Notes: generated by a model from the letters alone, not told the origin. A DNA stretch of 64,000 bases from Chloroflexi bacterium HGW-Chloroflexi-2 (GCA_002840735.1 PHBY01000004.1:186001-250000), one strand, 5' to 3'. Shown: positions 1-8,692, numbered from the stretch's first letter. Translations and numbers: made by a program.

Positions 1-1
1 C

Positions 2-259
2 ACTGTCCTATCAATGAATCCAGAAATCCTCGTTCTGGATGAACCAACAGCAGGTTTGGATCCGCGAGGTAGGCGTGAGATAATAGGATTATTATTAAAT
101 TTACCTCAAACGTTGATTGTTGCGACCCACGATCTTGATCTTGTTGAAAAATTATTGAATCGGGTACTGATAATTTCCAGCGGTCAAATCGTAGTGGATG
201 GGGAAGCAAAAACCATTCTTAAAAATAAAGATTTACTGGAAAAACATGGATTGTTTTAG
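2..259 (+). CDS. ECF/ABC transporter ATPase (CbiO/LarO-like), C-terminal part
   Basis: The reading frame is already open at base 2, so the N-terminus with Walker A lies outside the window. What remains starts just after the ABC signature and contains Walker B with the D-loop (LVLDEPTAGLDP) and the H-loop His (ATHDLDLV). It ends in the short tail (GQIVVDGEAKTILKN..LLEKHGLF) typical of cobalt/nickel ECF ATPases. Such ATPases energise uptake of Co2+, Ni2+ or biotin-type substrates with a T component and an S component, none of which is visible. The gene converges on the sugar-acid operon that holds a nickel-dependent LarA-family enzyme, so nickel is an attractive substrate, but that is inference from proximity. 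No clear terminator follows. Confidence 0.85.
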   Translation, partial: TVLSMNPEILVLDEPTAGLDPRGRREIIGLLLNLPQTLIVATHDLDLVEKLLNRVLIISSGQIVVDGEAKTILKNKDLLEKHGLF

Positions 260-291
260 CATCAATCGTTGGTCCACTGCCTGAAAATTTT

Positions 292-387
292 TTATCCTTG
301 ACTTTGAATCAGAGCGAAAAGAATCGATACAATCACACTACTTCCACCAATGGTAATTGCTATCAAGGTTGATATTCTTTGTCGCAT
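292..387 (-). CDS. possible 31-residue single-span membrane peptide
   Basis: A short minus-strand frame begins with ATG at 387, preceded by a good ribosome binding site (AGGAG, about 6 bases upstream), and stops at 292. The peptide begins MRQRIST, followed by a hydrophobic stretch of about 20 residues (LIAITIGGSSVIVSILFALI) and a short polar end (QSQG). It could be a one-span membrane micro-protein. A weak minus-strand promoter (TTGATC...TATGAT) lies about 50 bases upstream. It sits downstream of the terminator of the large operon, so it would need its own promoter. No homologue is recognised; chance occurrence is possible. Confidence 0.3.
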   Translation of the reverse strand: MRQRISTLIAITIGGSSVIVSILFALIQSQG

Positions 388-460
388 TTTTATCTCCTAC
401 ACTAAGTCGAAGCGTTCTGAGTGAAAATCATAATTTTTTAATTTTGAGATCAATTTGCTT

Positions 461-487
461 AAGAAAAAACCTGGACTTGCCAGGTTT
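461..487 (-). terminator. Rho-independent terminator of the inositol/hexuronate operon
   Basis: Read on the minus strand, an 8-bp perfect stem AAACCTGG/CCAGGTTT (467-487) with a 5-base loop is followed directly by a T-run (TTTTTTC). It lies 30 bases beyond the stop of the last operon gene at 517. Confidence 0.85.
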
Positions 488-516
488 GAAATTCAGGAAA
501 GAAAAAATTGATAAGA

Positions 517-1326
517 CTATTGTATTACTTTTTGCAGATGTAAGATGCAGTTCTGGGCTGCTGTATCCACATCGGGATAGGGGAGAAATTCTCCTGAGAT
601 AAATCCAGTATATCCGGTGTCGCGTAAGGATGTGATGATCGCTCCAAAATCCAGATGACCTCCGCCAGGGTACCAACGATTTGAATCAGCTACATGGAAA
701 TGAAAGATCCGCTTGCCGCATTTTTGAATACTTTCCTCAATCTGCGGTTCCTCAATATTCATGTGAAATGTATCCAATAACAGACCGAAATTGTCTGAAT
801 TGACTTCCGAGATTAGATCCATACCCTGTGTAACGTTGTTGATTAATGAGGTTTCATAACGGTTGATGGGTTCAAGAGCCAGGCGCACATTATAATCTTT
901 CGCTGCAGAAGTGCATTGTTGTAATGCTTCACGAAGCCAATCCATTGCCTGTGGATGACTGATACCAGGTTTTAAGATACCTCTTACCAGACCGATGATG
1001 ACGACAGCATGCAATTTTTCTGCGATGGGAATGTGACTTTGAATGCGTTGAATGGCAGCTTTACGAATGTCAGGATGCGGATCAGTAAAGGATAAACCTT
1101 CTTCACCCCAGGCCTGTCCAGTGCCAATGGCAGGAACTATCAGGTTATATTTATGCAGAATTATTTCTAATTCCATCATATCAACCAGTTTCGGATCCCG
1201 GATAGCAAGCTCTACTCCGTTGTAGCCATATCGAGCGATTTTTGCCAGATTAGCGTCCAATTCACCCGAATAGGTGGCTGCCTGAAATTTTGTTTGTTGT
1301 GTGGTATATACGATTGATAAATTCAT
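517..1326 (-). CDS. iolO: Sugar isomerase/epimerase TIM-barrel protein, probable 5-keto-L-gluconate epimerase (IolO-like)
   Basis: The 269-residue protein has the xylose-isomerase-like TIM-barrel layout: an early GYNGVELAIRDP strand-helix, a central LALEPINRYET strand with the metal-binding Glu, LLLDTFHMNIEEP with Asp and His ligands, HFHVADSNRWYPGGGHLDFG, and a final ISGEFLP with Glu. These are the usual metal and substrate positions of ketose 3-epimerases. In Thermotoga maritima a protein of this family (IolO) epimerises 5-keto-L-gluconate to D-tagaturonate after IolG, IolM and IolN, and all three of those are encoded upstream here. The product name therefore rests on family plus context. 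It is the last gene of the operon, after a strong intergenic hairpin and before a Rho-independent terminator. Hydroxypyruvate isomerase-like activity is the main alternative. Confidence 0.8.
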   Translation of the reverse strand: MNLSIVYTTQQTKFQAATYSGELDANLAKIARYGYNGVELAIRDPKLVDMMELEIILHKYNLIVPAIGTGQAWGEEGLSFTDPHPDIRKAAIQRIQSHIPIAEKLHAVVIIGLVRGILKPGISHPQAMDWLREALQQCTSAAKDYNVRLALEPINRYETSLINNVTQGMDLISEVNSDNFGLLLDTFHMNIEEPQIEESIQKCGKRIFHFHVADSNRWYPGGGHLDFGAIITSLRDTGYTGFISGEFLPYPDVDTAAQNCILHLQKVIQ

Positions 1327-1340
1327 TTTTACTTTCTAGC

Positions 1341-1375
1341 CGGGTATCAACCACTTTGATTGTGGTTGATACCCG
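1341..1375 (-). repeat. 14-bp perfect inverted repeat in the iolM-iolO spacer
   Basis: CGGGTATCAACCAC and its exact complement flank a 7-base loop. On the minus strand the hairpin ends 14 bases before the iolO start codon and is not followed by a T-run, so it is not a classic terminator. It may stabilise or process the mRNA or mask the weak iolO ribosome binding site. Confidence 0.7.
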
Positions 1376-1394
1376 TTATTCTTGAGGGAGGATC

Positions 1395-2588
1395 TCAGGC
1401 TACGTAAGTAATTTTTACTTCTGAACGATCCGTTTGCAAGCGAATGATGTTCTCAGGTAGTTCTTCCAGAGTGATTTTTTTGGTGCTCATGGGGGTCATG
1501 TCCATGCCGGAGGCCATACATTCGATGACACGTGGGAACGTTCCATGCCCAGAGTGTCCCTGTGCACCAATGATCTGGGCACGACGCACCTGTAATACTT
1601 CACCCATTACAGGCATTTTAGCCTCTGCGCGCGCAGTAACAACGATCTTACTGTTCAAAGTACGGCCTTCCCATACCACCCGTTCAATGCCTGGGTAAAC
1701 CACTTCCGGTAACCCAGTGGCTTCCATGAATAAGTCAGCACCCATCCCATGGGTGATTTCTAAAACACGATCAGCGAAATCTTCTTTGAGGGGGTTGATA
1801 TGAAAATCTGCACCCAGTTTCAATGCCATCTTGGCACGGACTTCTTCTGTCTCAGAGATGATAACCTGAGAAGCACCCGCACGTTTTAAGATAGCACAGG
1901 CCGCGATACCAACCGGTCCTGCTCCGAGAATGACAACCCGATCACCCGGGCGAATACCACCACCACGTTCGATGACTGCATTGTAAGCCACACAGGTTGG
2001 TTCAATCAGACTTCCAGCCACAAATAGGTCCTGCCCAACATACCTTGCTTTTAATGGTTCCAGACTCCAGACAGTTCTCGAGGGGACGACCAGGTATTTG
2101 GCATAGGCTCCATTGACATTAAAGCCAATTTCATCCAGGCGCTCACAATGGTTGGGATAGCCTTCGGCGCAGGGTTTACACATGCCACACCACAGCATTT
2201 CCTCGGTTGTGACTGGCTCGCCCCCCTTGAAGGGCTTGTTGGTGTATTTATCAAAAGCTTTCTTGCCAGCGGATACAACCACGCCGGAAAGCTCATGTCC
2301 TAAGATGCTAGGAAAACCCGTCAATCCTGGATAGAAAATATAGCCATCTTCGGTCGCTTGAGACATATGAACATCAGAGCCACATATACCACAGGCTTTC
2401 ACCTCAATCAAAACTTCATCATCGCCCGGCGTGGGAATATCATATTCACGAATTTCAAAGCGTGGATTGCGCCAGATCTGACTGCCCAGATAAGTCTGGC
2501 GACCTTCTATATCTTTTGCTCCTAATTTGAAACCTGGTTTGGGATCCCAATCGGCAACCAGGGTGACGCCTTTCATTTTACCGTTCAT
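1395..2588 (-). CDS. iolM: Zinc-dependent dehydrogenase, probable scyllo-inosose 3-dehydrogenase (IolM-like)
   Basis: A medium-chain zinc alcohol dehydrogenase of 397 residues. The catalytic zinc site is seen in CGICGSDVH and GHELSG, the structural zinc Cys set in WCGMCKPCAEGYPNHC, and the NAD-binding GxGxxG in VVILGAGPVGIAA. It is longer than common sorbitol or threonine dehydrogenases because of an N-terminal extension and an insert around DKYTNKPFKGGEPV, features shared with the Thermotoga IolM branch that oxidises scyllo-inosose to a diketo-inositol. The ATG at 2588 is preferred: AGGAG lies 6 bases upstream, while the in-frame TTG just before it is too close. iolN is directly upstream and iolO downstream, which supports the assignment. 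Confidence 0.8.
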   Translation of the reverse strand: MNGKMKGVTLVADWDPKPGFKLGAKDIEGRQTYLGSQIWRNPRFEIREYDIPTPGDDEVLIEVKACGICGSDVHMSQATEDGYIFYPGLTGFPSILGHELSGVVVSAGKKAFDKYTNKPFKGGEPVTTEEMLWCGMCKPCAEGYPNHCERLDEIGFNVNGAYAKYLVVPSRTVWSLEPLKARYVGQDLFVAGSLIEPTCVAYNAVIERGGGIRPGDRVVILGAGPVGIAACAILKRAGASQVIISETEEVRAKMALKLGADFHINPLKEDFADRVLEITHGMGADLFMEATGLPEVVYPGIERVVWEGRTLNSKIVVTARAEAKMPVMGEVLQVRRAQIIGAQGHSGHGTFPRVIECMASGMDMTPMSTKKITLEELPENIIRLQTDRSEVKITYVA

Positions 2589-2619
2589 CAATTACTCCTT
2601 TGTTGAAATATTCTAGTAA

Positions 2620-3744
2620 TTAGACTTCTGTCCCCTGACCAATGCGGGGGATACCATAAACAGGTTTCCAACCCTTACTGAGCGGTTCGCGCAGGTAGGG
2701 TTCCATTTCTTTTTCGGTGCGTAAGGTGACTTCCTCAACGGGAGGAACAGTACCTGCCGGGAATGCTTCCAGAACATCATCATGCCAGAGGGTGAGGTAC
2801 TTTAATATGGCAGCCATGGGACGTTTTCCTTTTTCTGCGGTGCCGGATTTGGCTTTGCCAACGACGCCTTCTGGTGTCGCGGCAATCTCGATTGCAAAGT
2901 GACCTTCACCTTCTGACCAGCGGCTGGGTCGTCCATATGGATCGACTGATTTATCAAAATGTCCTTCTGGCAGATAGGCTTTCCCTTCTGTATCCACCGC
3001 ATAATTCATATCCACCATTTCGGGATGCAGTAACAGGCTTAATGATGTTTCAGATTCATCGGCATGCACGAAATTGGTATCCATTTTGCCACCACGTTCC
3101 ACCGGACGGAAGAATTCACGCACACCGCGATGCCAATCGATGACACGGAAGATGCCGGGTAGTTGATAGCGTTTCTGGAATTCCTGAATGGCAGATTCCA
3201 GCACCCAAAGTTGTCCATGATTGTTGACGATTAATTGCTTGCGGAAACCATCATTCCATAATCCCAACATCACATCAATCATCATCTCGCGTACTACATG
3301 TTCTCGCACAATGACGGTACCTGGCATGCCTAAATGGTGATAGGGATGCGCGCCATAATTCAATGGAGGAAGTGCCAGGTTAACCGGCGCACCGCGTTTC
3401 GCTGTGAAGCGTCGCACACCTTCAACAATCGCGCTTACGTATAAGGTGTCCGCTGCACTGGGCAGATGTTGTCCGTGTAATTCGGTACAACCAACAGGAA
3501 TGAAAACAATGTCATTCTTCTTGCGATTCTCTTCTACCTGCCAACGGGTTGTAGTCTGAATATATGAACCAGGTTTTGCCCATTCCACCGGTGATGGCAC
3601 TCCATAATCTGCCAAAATAGCGTCGATTTGTGCGTCGCTGGATTCCCAAACTTCTTTCTTTAATCTTCCAACACCATTGTCTTCAAAAAACAAATCGGGT
3701 TGGTCTGATGATAAATATCCTACTGGTACTTTTTTGTCACTCAT
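2620..3744 (-). CDS. iolN: Creatininase-family hydrolase, probable 3-dehydro-scyllo-inosose hydrolase (IolN-like)
   Basis: The 374-residue protein carries the creatininase metal motif GCTELHGQHLPSAADT at residues 85-100 (Glu88, His90, Asp99). It also has VNNHGQLW and HADESETSLSLLLHPE, where family members place further zinc ligands. It is over 100 residues longer than typical creatininases, with extra N- and C-terminal segments, as in the Thermotoga protein that opens the ring of diketo-inositol to 5-keto-L-gluconate. Of two ATGs, that at 3744 has GGAG at 7-base spacing, and the one at 3750 overlaps that site. Position between a glycolate-oxidase-like pair and iolM in the operon supports a carbocycle hydrolase over creatinine turnover. 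Confidence 0.8.
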   Translation of the reverse strand: MSDKKVPVGYLSSDQPDLFFEDNGVGRLKKEVWESSDAQIDAILADYGVPSPVEWAKPGSYIQTTTRWQVEENRKKNDIVFIPVGCTELHGQHLPSAADTLYVSAIVEGVRRFTAKRGAPVNLALPPLNYGAHPYHHLGMPGTVIVREHVVREMMIDVMLGLWNDGFRKQLIVNNHGQLWVLESAIQEFQKRYQLPGIFRVIDWHRGVREFFRPVERGGKMDTNFVHADESETSLSLLLHPEMVDMNYAVDTEGKAYLPEGHFDKSVDPYGRPSRWSEGEGHFAIEIAATPEGVVGKAKSGTAEKGKRPMAAILKYLTLWHDDVLEAFPAGTVPPVEEVTLRTEKEMEPYLREPLSKGWKPVYGIPRIGQGTEV

Positions 3745-3776
3745 AATCATTCTCCTTTTTTATTTTTTTAATGTGA

Positions 3777-5156
3777 TTAATCTGGTATTACTTTTCCAGG
3801 GTTTAAAATATTTAACGGATCCAAAACCTGTTTAATTTTCTTTTGGATTCCGACTGAAACTTCTCCGAGGGCTTTTTCCATATATGGACGTTTCAGCGTT
3901 CCAACACCATGTTCACCCGAGAGTGTCCCGCCTAATGCGAGAGCAACTTCGAACTCTTCTGCCACCATCAATTCCACCGTTTTCATTTGTTCGGGATCTC
4001 GTTTGTCGAACAGAATATTGGGATGCAGATTCCCATCCCCAGCATGACCAAAAATCACGATGGGTAAACCATACTTTTGACTGATGGCTTTCAAACGTTT
4101 TACAGCCTCGGGAATGGCACTGCGCGGAACTGTGATATCCTCACCCAGTTTATTGGGGGATAAACGGGCTAAGGAAGGGGATATCGAGCGGCGGGCTTTC
4201 CAAAGGTTTGCCCTTTCGCTTTCATCTGTTGCCAGTGAAATTTTTGTTGCTCCGGTTTTCTCACAGATTTTAGATATGGATTCAATTTCCTGTGTTGTTG
4301 TCTCCAGTTCAACCCCATCTGACTCGATCAACAAGAAAGCCGCAACATCTTTTGGCAAACCGATATGCATGGCTTCTTCAATACAATGGATGGCTGTCTG
4401 ATCCATCAATTCTAACGTCGCTGGAACAATACCAGCCAATAATATCTCATTGACAGTCTTACTGGCGTCTTCGATATTGGAAAATTCAACCAGAGCCGTA
4501 CGAGCATATTTGGGTTTGGCGGTTAATTTAAGCAGTGCTTCAGTGATGATGCCCAGGGTGCCTTCTGAACCTGTGAATAAAGATTTCAGGTCATAACCAA
4601 CTACATCTTTGATGACTTTTCCACCCGTTTTGAGAATACTGCCGTCTGCCAGAACCACTGTTAATCCGAGCACATAATCTCCTGTTACACCATATTTCAA
4701 GCAGCGAGGTCCACCAGCATTACAGGCGATGTTTCCTCCAATGGTGGAGTGTCGGATACTGGAAGGATCAGGCGGATAAAATAATCCATTTTTTTCGACA
4801 TGTGTCTGTAAATCGGCGGTGACAATCCCTGCTTCGACGTGCACAATCGCATTTTCAAGATCTAATTCAACGACCTTATCCATGCGAGTCATAACCAATG
4901 CAATGCCGCCGCTAAATGGAACAGAGGCAGCTGCTAATCCTGAAGCCATCCCACGCGTGACAATCGGAATCCGTTCTTTGGCTGCCAGTTTCACTACCTG
5001 ACTGACCTGATCGGTGCTCTCTGGTAAGACCACAACATCCGGATTGCATTCTTCAAAGGTGCCATCGTAACTATACACAGCCAGATCTTCCGGGGAGGTC
5101 AGCACACCTTTTTTACCAACAATCTTTACCAATTGCGTGACTATTTGTTGGTCCAT
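3777..5156 (-). CDS. FAD-linked 2-hydroxyacid oxidase/dehydrogenase subunit (GlcD/LldD2 type)
   Basis: The 459 residues match the FAD_binding_4 plus FAD-oxidase C-terminal architecture. The PCMH-type FAD domain is in the first 220 residues (PIVTRGMASGLAAASVPFSGGI; PPDPSSIRHSTIGGNIACNAGG), and the C-terminal substrate domain has FGHAGDGNLHPNIL and LSGEHGVGTLK. Family members oxidise glycolate, D-lactate or related 2-hydroxyacids and pass electrons to a partner FeS protein. That partner is encoded just upstream, and the two genes overlap by one base (TAATG), so they are probably translated as a unit. In this operon the substrate may be a sugar acid or a 2- or 3-carbon by-product; the sequence does not decide. 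No glcE gene is present. Confidence 0.85.
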   Translation of the reverse strand: MDQQIVTQLVKIVGKKGVLTSPEDLAVYSYDGTFEECNPDVVVLPESTDQVSQVVKLAAKERIPIVTRGMASGLAAASVPFSGGIALVMTRMDKVVELDLENAIVHVEAGIVTADLQTHVEKNGLFYPPDPSSIRHSTIGGNIACNAGGPRCLKYGVTGDYVLGLTVVLADGSILKTGGKVIKDVVGYDLKSLFTGSEGTLGIITEALLKLTAKPKYARTALVEFSNIEDASKTVNEILLAGIVPATLELMDQTAIHCIEEAMHIGLPKDVAAFLLIESDGVELETTTQEIESISKICEKTGATKISLATDESERANLWKARRSISPSLARLSPNKLGEDITVPRSAIPEAVKRLKAISQKYGLPIVIFGHAGDGNLHPNILFDKRDPEQMKTVELMVAEEFEVALALGGTLSGEHGVGTLKRPYMEKALGEVSVGIQKKIKQVLDPLNILNPGKVIPD

Positions 5157-6442
5157 TATTCTTCCTTATCCTGTGATTTGTAAGCTTGATCTAATAATTG
5201 AATAGGATGCATCACCTTGATGTTCAACCCTTCTCTTTGGATACCGGTCATCAACTGCATCTGGCAGCCAGGACAACCTGAAGCGATGATTTCAGCACCA
5301 GTTGATTTTAAATTCTCCATTTTTCGATCCAGGACATGTGTGGAAGTCTCATAATGGGTGATCAATTGACTGCCTGCTGATCCACAACACCAATCTGCTT
5401 CCGGCATTTCGACATACTCAACACCATCAATCATCTGCATTAATGCTCTTGGCTCCTTCCAGACATTCTGAGCGCGGCGCAAATGGCAGGGATCGTGATA
5501 AGTGATGCGGGCATCGAATTTGCCGCTTGGTTTTTCCAATGGAATGGCCATCAGGAATTCACTGATATCATGTATCTTGTTGCTGAAATTGCGTGCTTTT
5601 TCTGACCAGACCGGGTCATTTTCCAGAATATCACCGTATTCTCTGAGTTTGGACCCGCAGGTAGCGCAATCGGTAACAATCACATCCAATTCTTCTCTTT
5701 CAAAAATCTCAATGTTGACTTTGGCATGTTCGATGACCAGATCCTGACGTCCATATCCAGCAGCTGGCATGCCACAACAGACGGTTTCCTTCGGGGTGAT
5801 AACCGTACAGCCATTGCGATTGAGCACACGCACTGTTGCAGCGCTTTCCTCGGAGAACATGAGACTTTGAGCACAACCCAGGAAGAATCCCACCCGGTAT
5901 TTACTCTCATTCGTGGAGTGAGAAATCAAAGGTAACGCTTTACGCAGTGGCTTTTTGGGCTGTTTGGGCAACATGCTTTCTAAATCTCTTAATTGCTCAG
6001 GGAACAATTTATTGATTCTCAGCTTATGTACCAACCAACGCAAACCCAAATTTTCATACACTCGTAAGGGCCAGGTGACCAATTCCAAATGATCAGGGTT
6101 GGCAATAACTTTTCCAAACAGGGTGTTTTTCCAACCTGTTGGTTTTACTTGCTCAGCTACATGTCGCATTTCCATAGCGATATCTGCCGGTTTTATGCCG
6201 ACCGGACAGATATCATTACAGGCAAGACAATCAAGACAGGAATACATCTGTTCAACCAGGTTCGGTGAGAGGATTAATTCATCTTCCAGACTTTTGCGGG
6301 CTAATGCTACCCGACCACGTGGTGAATCCGTTTCGTTTTTGTATTCACGGTAAGTAGGGCAAACCGCCAGACATAACCCGCAGCGGATGCAATTCAGATA
6401 TACATTTTCATTTGGAATCTTGATGATTTTATCGAAGGGCAT
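5156..6442 (-). CDS. (Fe-S)-binding electron-transfer subunit (GlcF type)
   Basis: The product has two [4Fe-4S] motifs near the N-terminus (CIRCGLCLAVCP and CLDCLACNDICPVG). Two CCG domains follow, marked by CCGMPAAGYG in the middle and CCGSAGSQLI near the C-terminus, with CHLRRAQ and SGCPGCQMQ. This is the glycolate-oxidase FeS subunit or heterodisulfide-reductase D-like layout, taking electrons from the FAD subunit encoded next to it and passing them to quinones or other carriers at the membrane face. A start at the ATG 6442 (MPFDKII) is chosen because GGAAA lies about 8 bases upstream; a TTG at 6475 has no visible ribosome binding site. Its own stop overlaps the start of the GlcD gene. Confidence 0.85.
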   Translation of the reverse strand: MPFDKIIKIPNENVYLNCIRCGLCLAVCPTYREYKNETDSPRGRVALARKSLEDELILSPNLVEQMYSCLDCLACNDICPVGIKPADIAMEMRHVAEQVKPTGWKNTLFGKVIANPDHLELVTWPLRVYENLGLRWLVHKLRINKLFPEQLRDLESMLPKQPKKPLRKALPLISHSTNESKYRVGFFLGCAQSLMFSEESAATVRVLNRNGCTVITPKETVCCGMPAAGYGRQDLVIEHAKVNIEIFEREELDVIVTDCATCGSKLREYGDILENDPVWSEKARNFSNKIHDISEFLMAIPLEKPSGKFDARITYHDPCHLRRAQNVWKEPRALMQMIDGVEYVEMPEADWCCGSAGSQLITHYETSTHVLDRKMENLKSTGAEIIASGCPGCQMQLMTGIQREGLNIKVMHPIQLLDQAYKSQDKEE

Positions 6443-6485
6443 AAATCGTTTTCCGTTCAAGCGATGAAAATTCAATCATAAATCA

Positions 6486-7499
6486 TCAACCAATTTCACT
6501 AATCTTTACGGGTCGGTTTTCATGAAATGATTTCCAGGCTGCATAACCCAGAACAACGGCTTTACGACCATCATCTCCGGTGGTGGGAGTCGGGAGATCT
6601 TCACGCACACACTCAACAAATTGGCGTACTTCTTCTACATAGCAGGGGGCGTAGCGTTGCATGAAGAAAAACGGTAATCGACTGGCTGCAAAGCCTGAGG
6701 TATTTCCGGTTGTCACCGTATTTTCCATCTCATTATCGGCTTTTGCCATGCCATTCAGGCAGAACACTTCCAGTCTTTGATCGTAGCCATAAACCGCCTG
6801 CCGGCTATTATCGATGGCTCCAATCGTTCCGTTTGCAAATTTGAGTGTCACAATGTTTGTGTCAATATCGCCAAAGGAATTGAGCTCGGGATCAATCATG
6901 ACATCTCCAATGGCATAAACTTCGTCAACCTCACCAATCTGGAAGCGTGCCATATCGAAGTCATGGATGGTCATATCCAGAAACATTCCGCCAGACACTT
7001 TCAAAAACTCTTTGCTCGGTAATTCCGGATCGCGATTCGTAATCCGCAGGATGGATGGTCTTCCGATCTGTCCAGAGTGGACAATTTCACGCACCTTCTG
7101 AAAACTTTTATCAAATCGGCGATTAAATCCAACCTGCAATTTGACACTAGCTTTTTCCACAGCTGATAATGCTTCATCAATTCGGTCCAGCTCCAAAGCA
7201 AGAGGTTTTTCACAGAAAATGTGTTTTCCAGCTTTAGCGCTGTCCATGATGATGTCCGCATGGGTGTTGGTGCTGGTAGCTATCAGTACTGCTTCAATTT
7301 CATTATCCTGTAATAATTCATGATAATCCTTAACTACCCGCTGAATACCAAGTTCATCAGCTACCTGTTGGGCTACTTCCAGGCGAATATCGCAAATGGC
7401 TACAAGATTCGCTTCGGGTATATTTCGTACCAGATTGGCAACATGCACACTACCCATGCGACCTGTTCCAATTACAGCAATATTTACTTTACGTTTCAT
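6486..7499 (-). CDS. iolG: Gfo/Idh/MocA oxidoreductase, probable myo-inositol 2-dehydrogenase (IolG-like)
   Basis: The 337 residues show the N-terminal Rossmann motif GTGRMGSVHVANL and the family EKP motif (FCEKPLALELD), the catalytic Lys region of inositol dehydrogenases. A central GGMFLDMTIHDFDMARF, with the conserved Asp and His of the active site, follows. myo-Inositol dehydrogenase oxidises myo-inositol to scyllo-inosose with NAD, the first step of the pathway completed by iolM, iolN and iolO downstream. The start has AAAAGGATC 7 bases upstream. Related sugar or inositol dehydrogenases (D-chiro- or scyllo-inositol) are possible alternatives, but the pathway context favours IolG. Confidence 0.85.
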   Translation of the reverse strand: MKRKVNIAVIGTGRMGSVHVANLVRNIPEANLVAICDIRLEVAQQVADELGIQRVVKDYHELLQDNEIEAVLIATSTNTHADIIMDSAKAGKHIFCEKPLALELDRIDEALSAVEKASVKLQVGFNRRFDKSFQKVREIVHSGQIGRPSILRITNRDPELPSKEFLKVSGGMFLDMTIHDFDMARFQIGEVDEVYAIGDVMIDPELNSFGDIDTNIVTLKFANGTIGAIDNSRQAVYGYDQRLEVFCLNGMAKADNEMENTVTTGNTSGFAASRLPFFFMQRYAPCYVEEVRQFVECVREDLPTPTTGDDGRKAVVLGYAAWKSFHENRPVKISEIG

Positions 7500-7520
7500 A
7501 GTTTTTGATCCTTTTGGGGA

Positions 7521-7607
7521 GATGGTGGTAATTTTTTTGAAAGCAATATTTTAATGATTTATTGAGTTGAAATTTCTTGTTATCCTTATATTACCTTAAC
7601 CACCATC
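7521..7607 (-). repeat. Imperfect inverted repeat in the iolG leader
   Basis: GATGGTGGTA (7521-7530) pairs with TAACCACCATC (7597-7607) with one bulged base across about 66 bases. It fills most of the 131-base spacer before iolG. It could fold the leader or be a remnant; no known riboswitch consensus was recognised. Confidence 0.3.
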
Positions 7608-7630
7608 TTCCGATTCAAAAATAAGGAGAG

Positions 7631-8674
7631 TTAAGGTTTCATTATGATCTTCATGGCCTTCTTTGGAATTCTCTGCAGGGTTTTCATATCCAGGCCAAGA
7701 TTCTCAAAAGCATTGATGCCATCCTCCAGTGATATTACTTTGGTGAAGAAATTGTCCATATCGATGCGATTTTCCCGGAAGATACGAATTGAAGGCACCA
7801 TGGTGTTCTGGCCTAAATACAGACCGATTATCTTGGTTGCCCAACGGGTAATCTCGTTCGGGACAACTTGAGCGGTAATGCTTGAATCCATCCCAAATGG
7901 TAACAGTTTTCCACCAGGGGTAACGCAATTTAATGCCTGTTCAAAACCATTTCCAGTGGCTTCGATCACGATATCTGCTTTGCGACCATAGGTAAATTCA
8001 GAAATCATTGTCGGAATATCCACTTCATTTGGATTCCAGACCGTGTGGCCACATTTTTTGGCAACTTCAATACGATACGGATCAATCTCAGTGACTGCAT
8101 ATTTCACAGCAATGTTTTTGCAGAATTGAGCGAATAAATAACCGATGGGACCGAAACCGATGACCAGGGCATAGTCATAAGGTAACATCTGGAGATGATT
8201 CATGCCATTAATGACGGTAGCCAGCGTTTCAACCTGGGTTCCTAACACATCATCAATCAAATCCGGAACCACAAAACATTGTTTTTCAGGAACAAGACAG
8301 TATTCAGCATATCCACCATCACGCATGACACCCAATGCGCTGGTTTTGATGTCTACACATTGGCTGGTGAGACCCATGCGGCAGAAGTCACAAAAACCAC
8401 AGCGGATATTATTGTCTACAGCAACCCGGTCTCCAACCTTTAGGTGATCTACATGCGAACCAATTTCGACGACTTCACCACAAAATTCATGCCCAAGAAC
8501 CGTATCTGGTTTAAAGTGATGCTTTCCTTCGACGATCTTGACATCACTGCCACAAATTCCTACCGCTTTAATTTTCAACAAAACATCATCCGGGTTTTTT
8601 ACCTGTGGAATTAGGCGATCCTCAAAAACGAGTTTTCCAACATCCTTCATTACGAGCGCTTTCATTTTTGCCAT
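7631..8674 (-). CDS. Zinc-dependent sugar/polyol dehydrogenase of the sorbitol/threonine dehydrogenase type
   Basis: The 347-residue medium-chain dehydrogenase has CGICGSDVK and GHEFCGEVV for the catalytic zinc, CGFCDFCRMGLTSQC for the structural zinc, and VIGFGPIGYLFAQ for NAD(P). It is distinct from iolM in the same operon: shorter and without the IolM inserts. The true start is the ATG at 8674, with AAAGGAG 7 bases upstream; a longer in-frame version would run through the operator palindrome. That operator sits immediately before the ribosome binding site, so the gene probably begins an internally controlled transcript within the operon. Its substrate (a polyol, an inositol isomer, or a uronate or aldonate) cannot be read from sequence. 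Confidence 0.8.
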   Translation of the reverse strand: MAKMKALVMKDVGKLVFEDRLIPQVKNPDDVLLKIKAVGICGSDVKIVEGKHHFKPDTVLGHEFCGEVVEIGSHVDHLKVGDRVAVDNNIRCGFCDFCRMGLTSQCVDIKTSALGVMRDGGYAEYCLVPEKQCFVVPDLIDDVLGTQVETLATVINGMNHLQMLPYDYALVIGFGPIGYLFAQFCKNIAVKYAVTEIDPYRIEVAKKCGHTVWNPNEVDIPTMISEFTYGRKADIVIEATGNGFEQALNCVTPGGKLLPFGMDSSITAQVVPNEITRWATKIIGLYLGQNTMVPSIRIFRENRIDMDNFFTKVISLEDGINAFENLGLDMKTLQRIPKKAMKIIMKP

Positions 8675-8692
8675 TTCTTGACTCCTTTGTCG

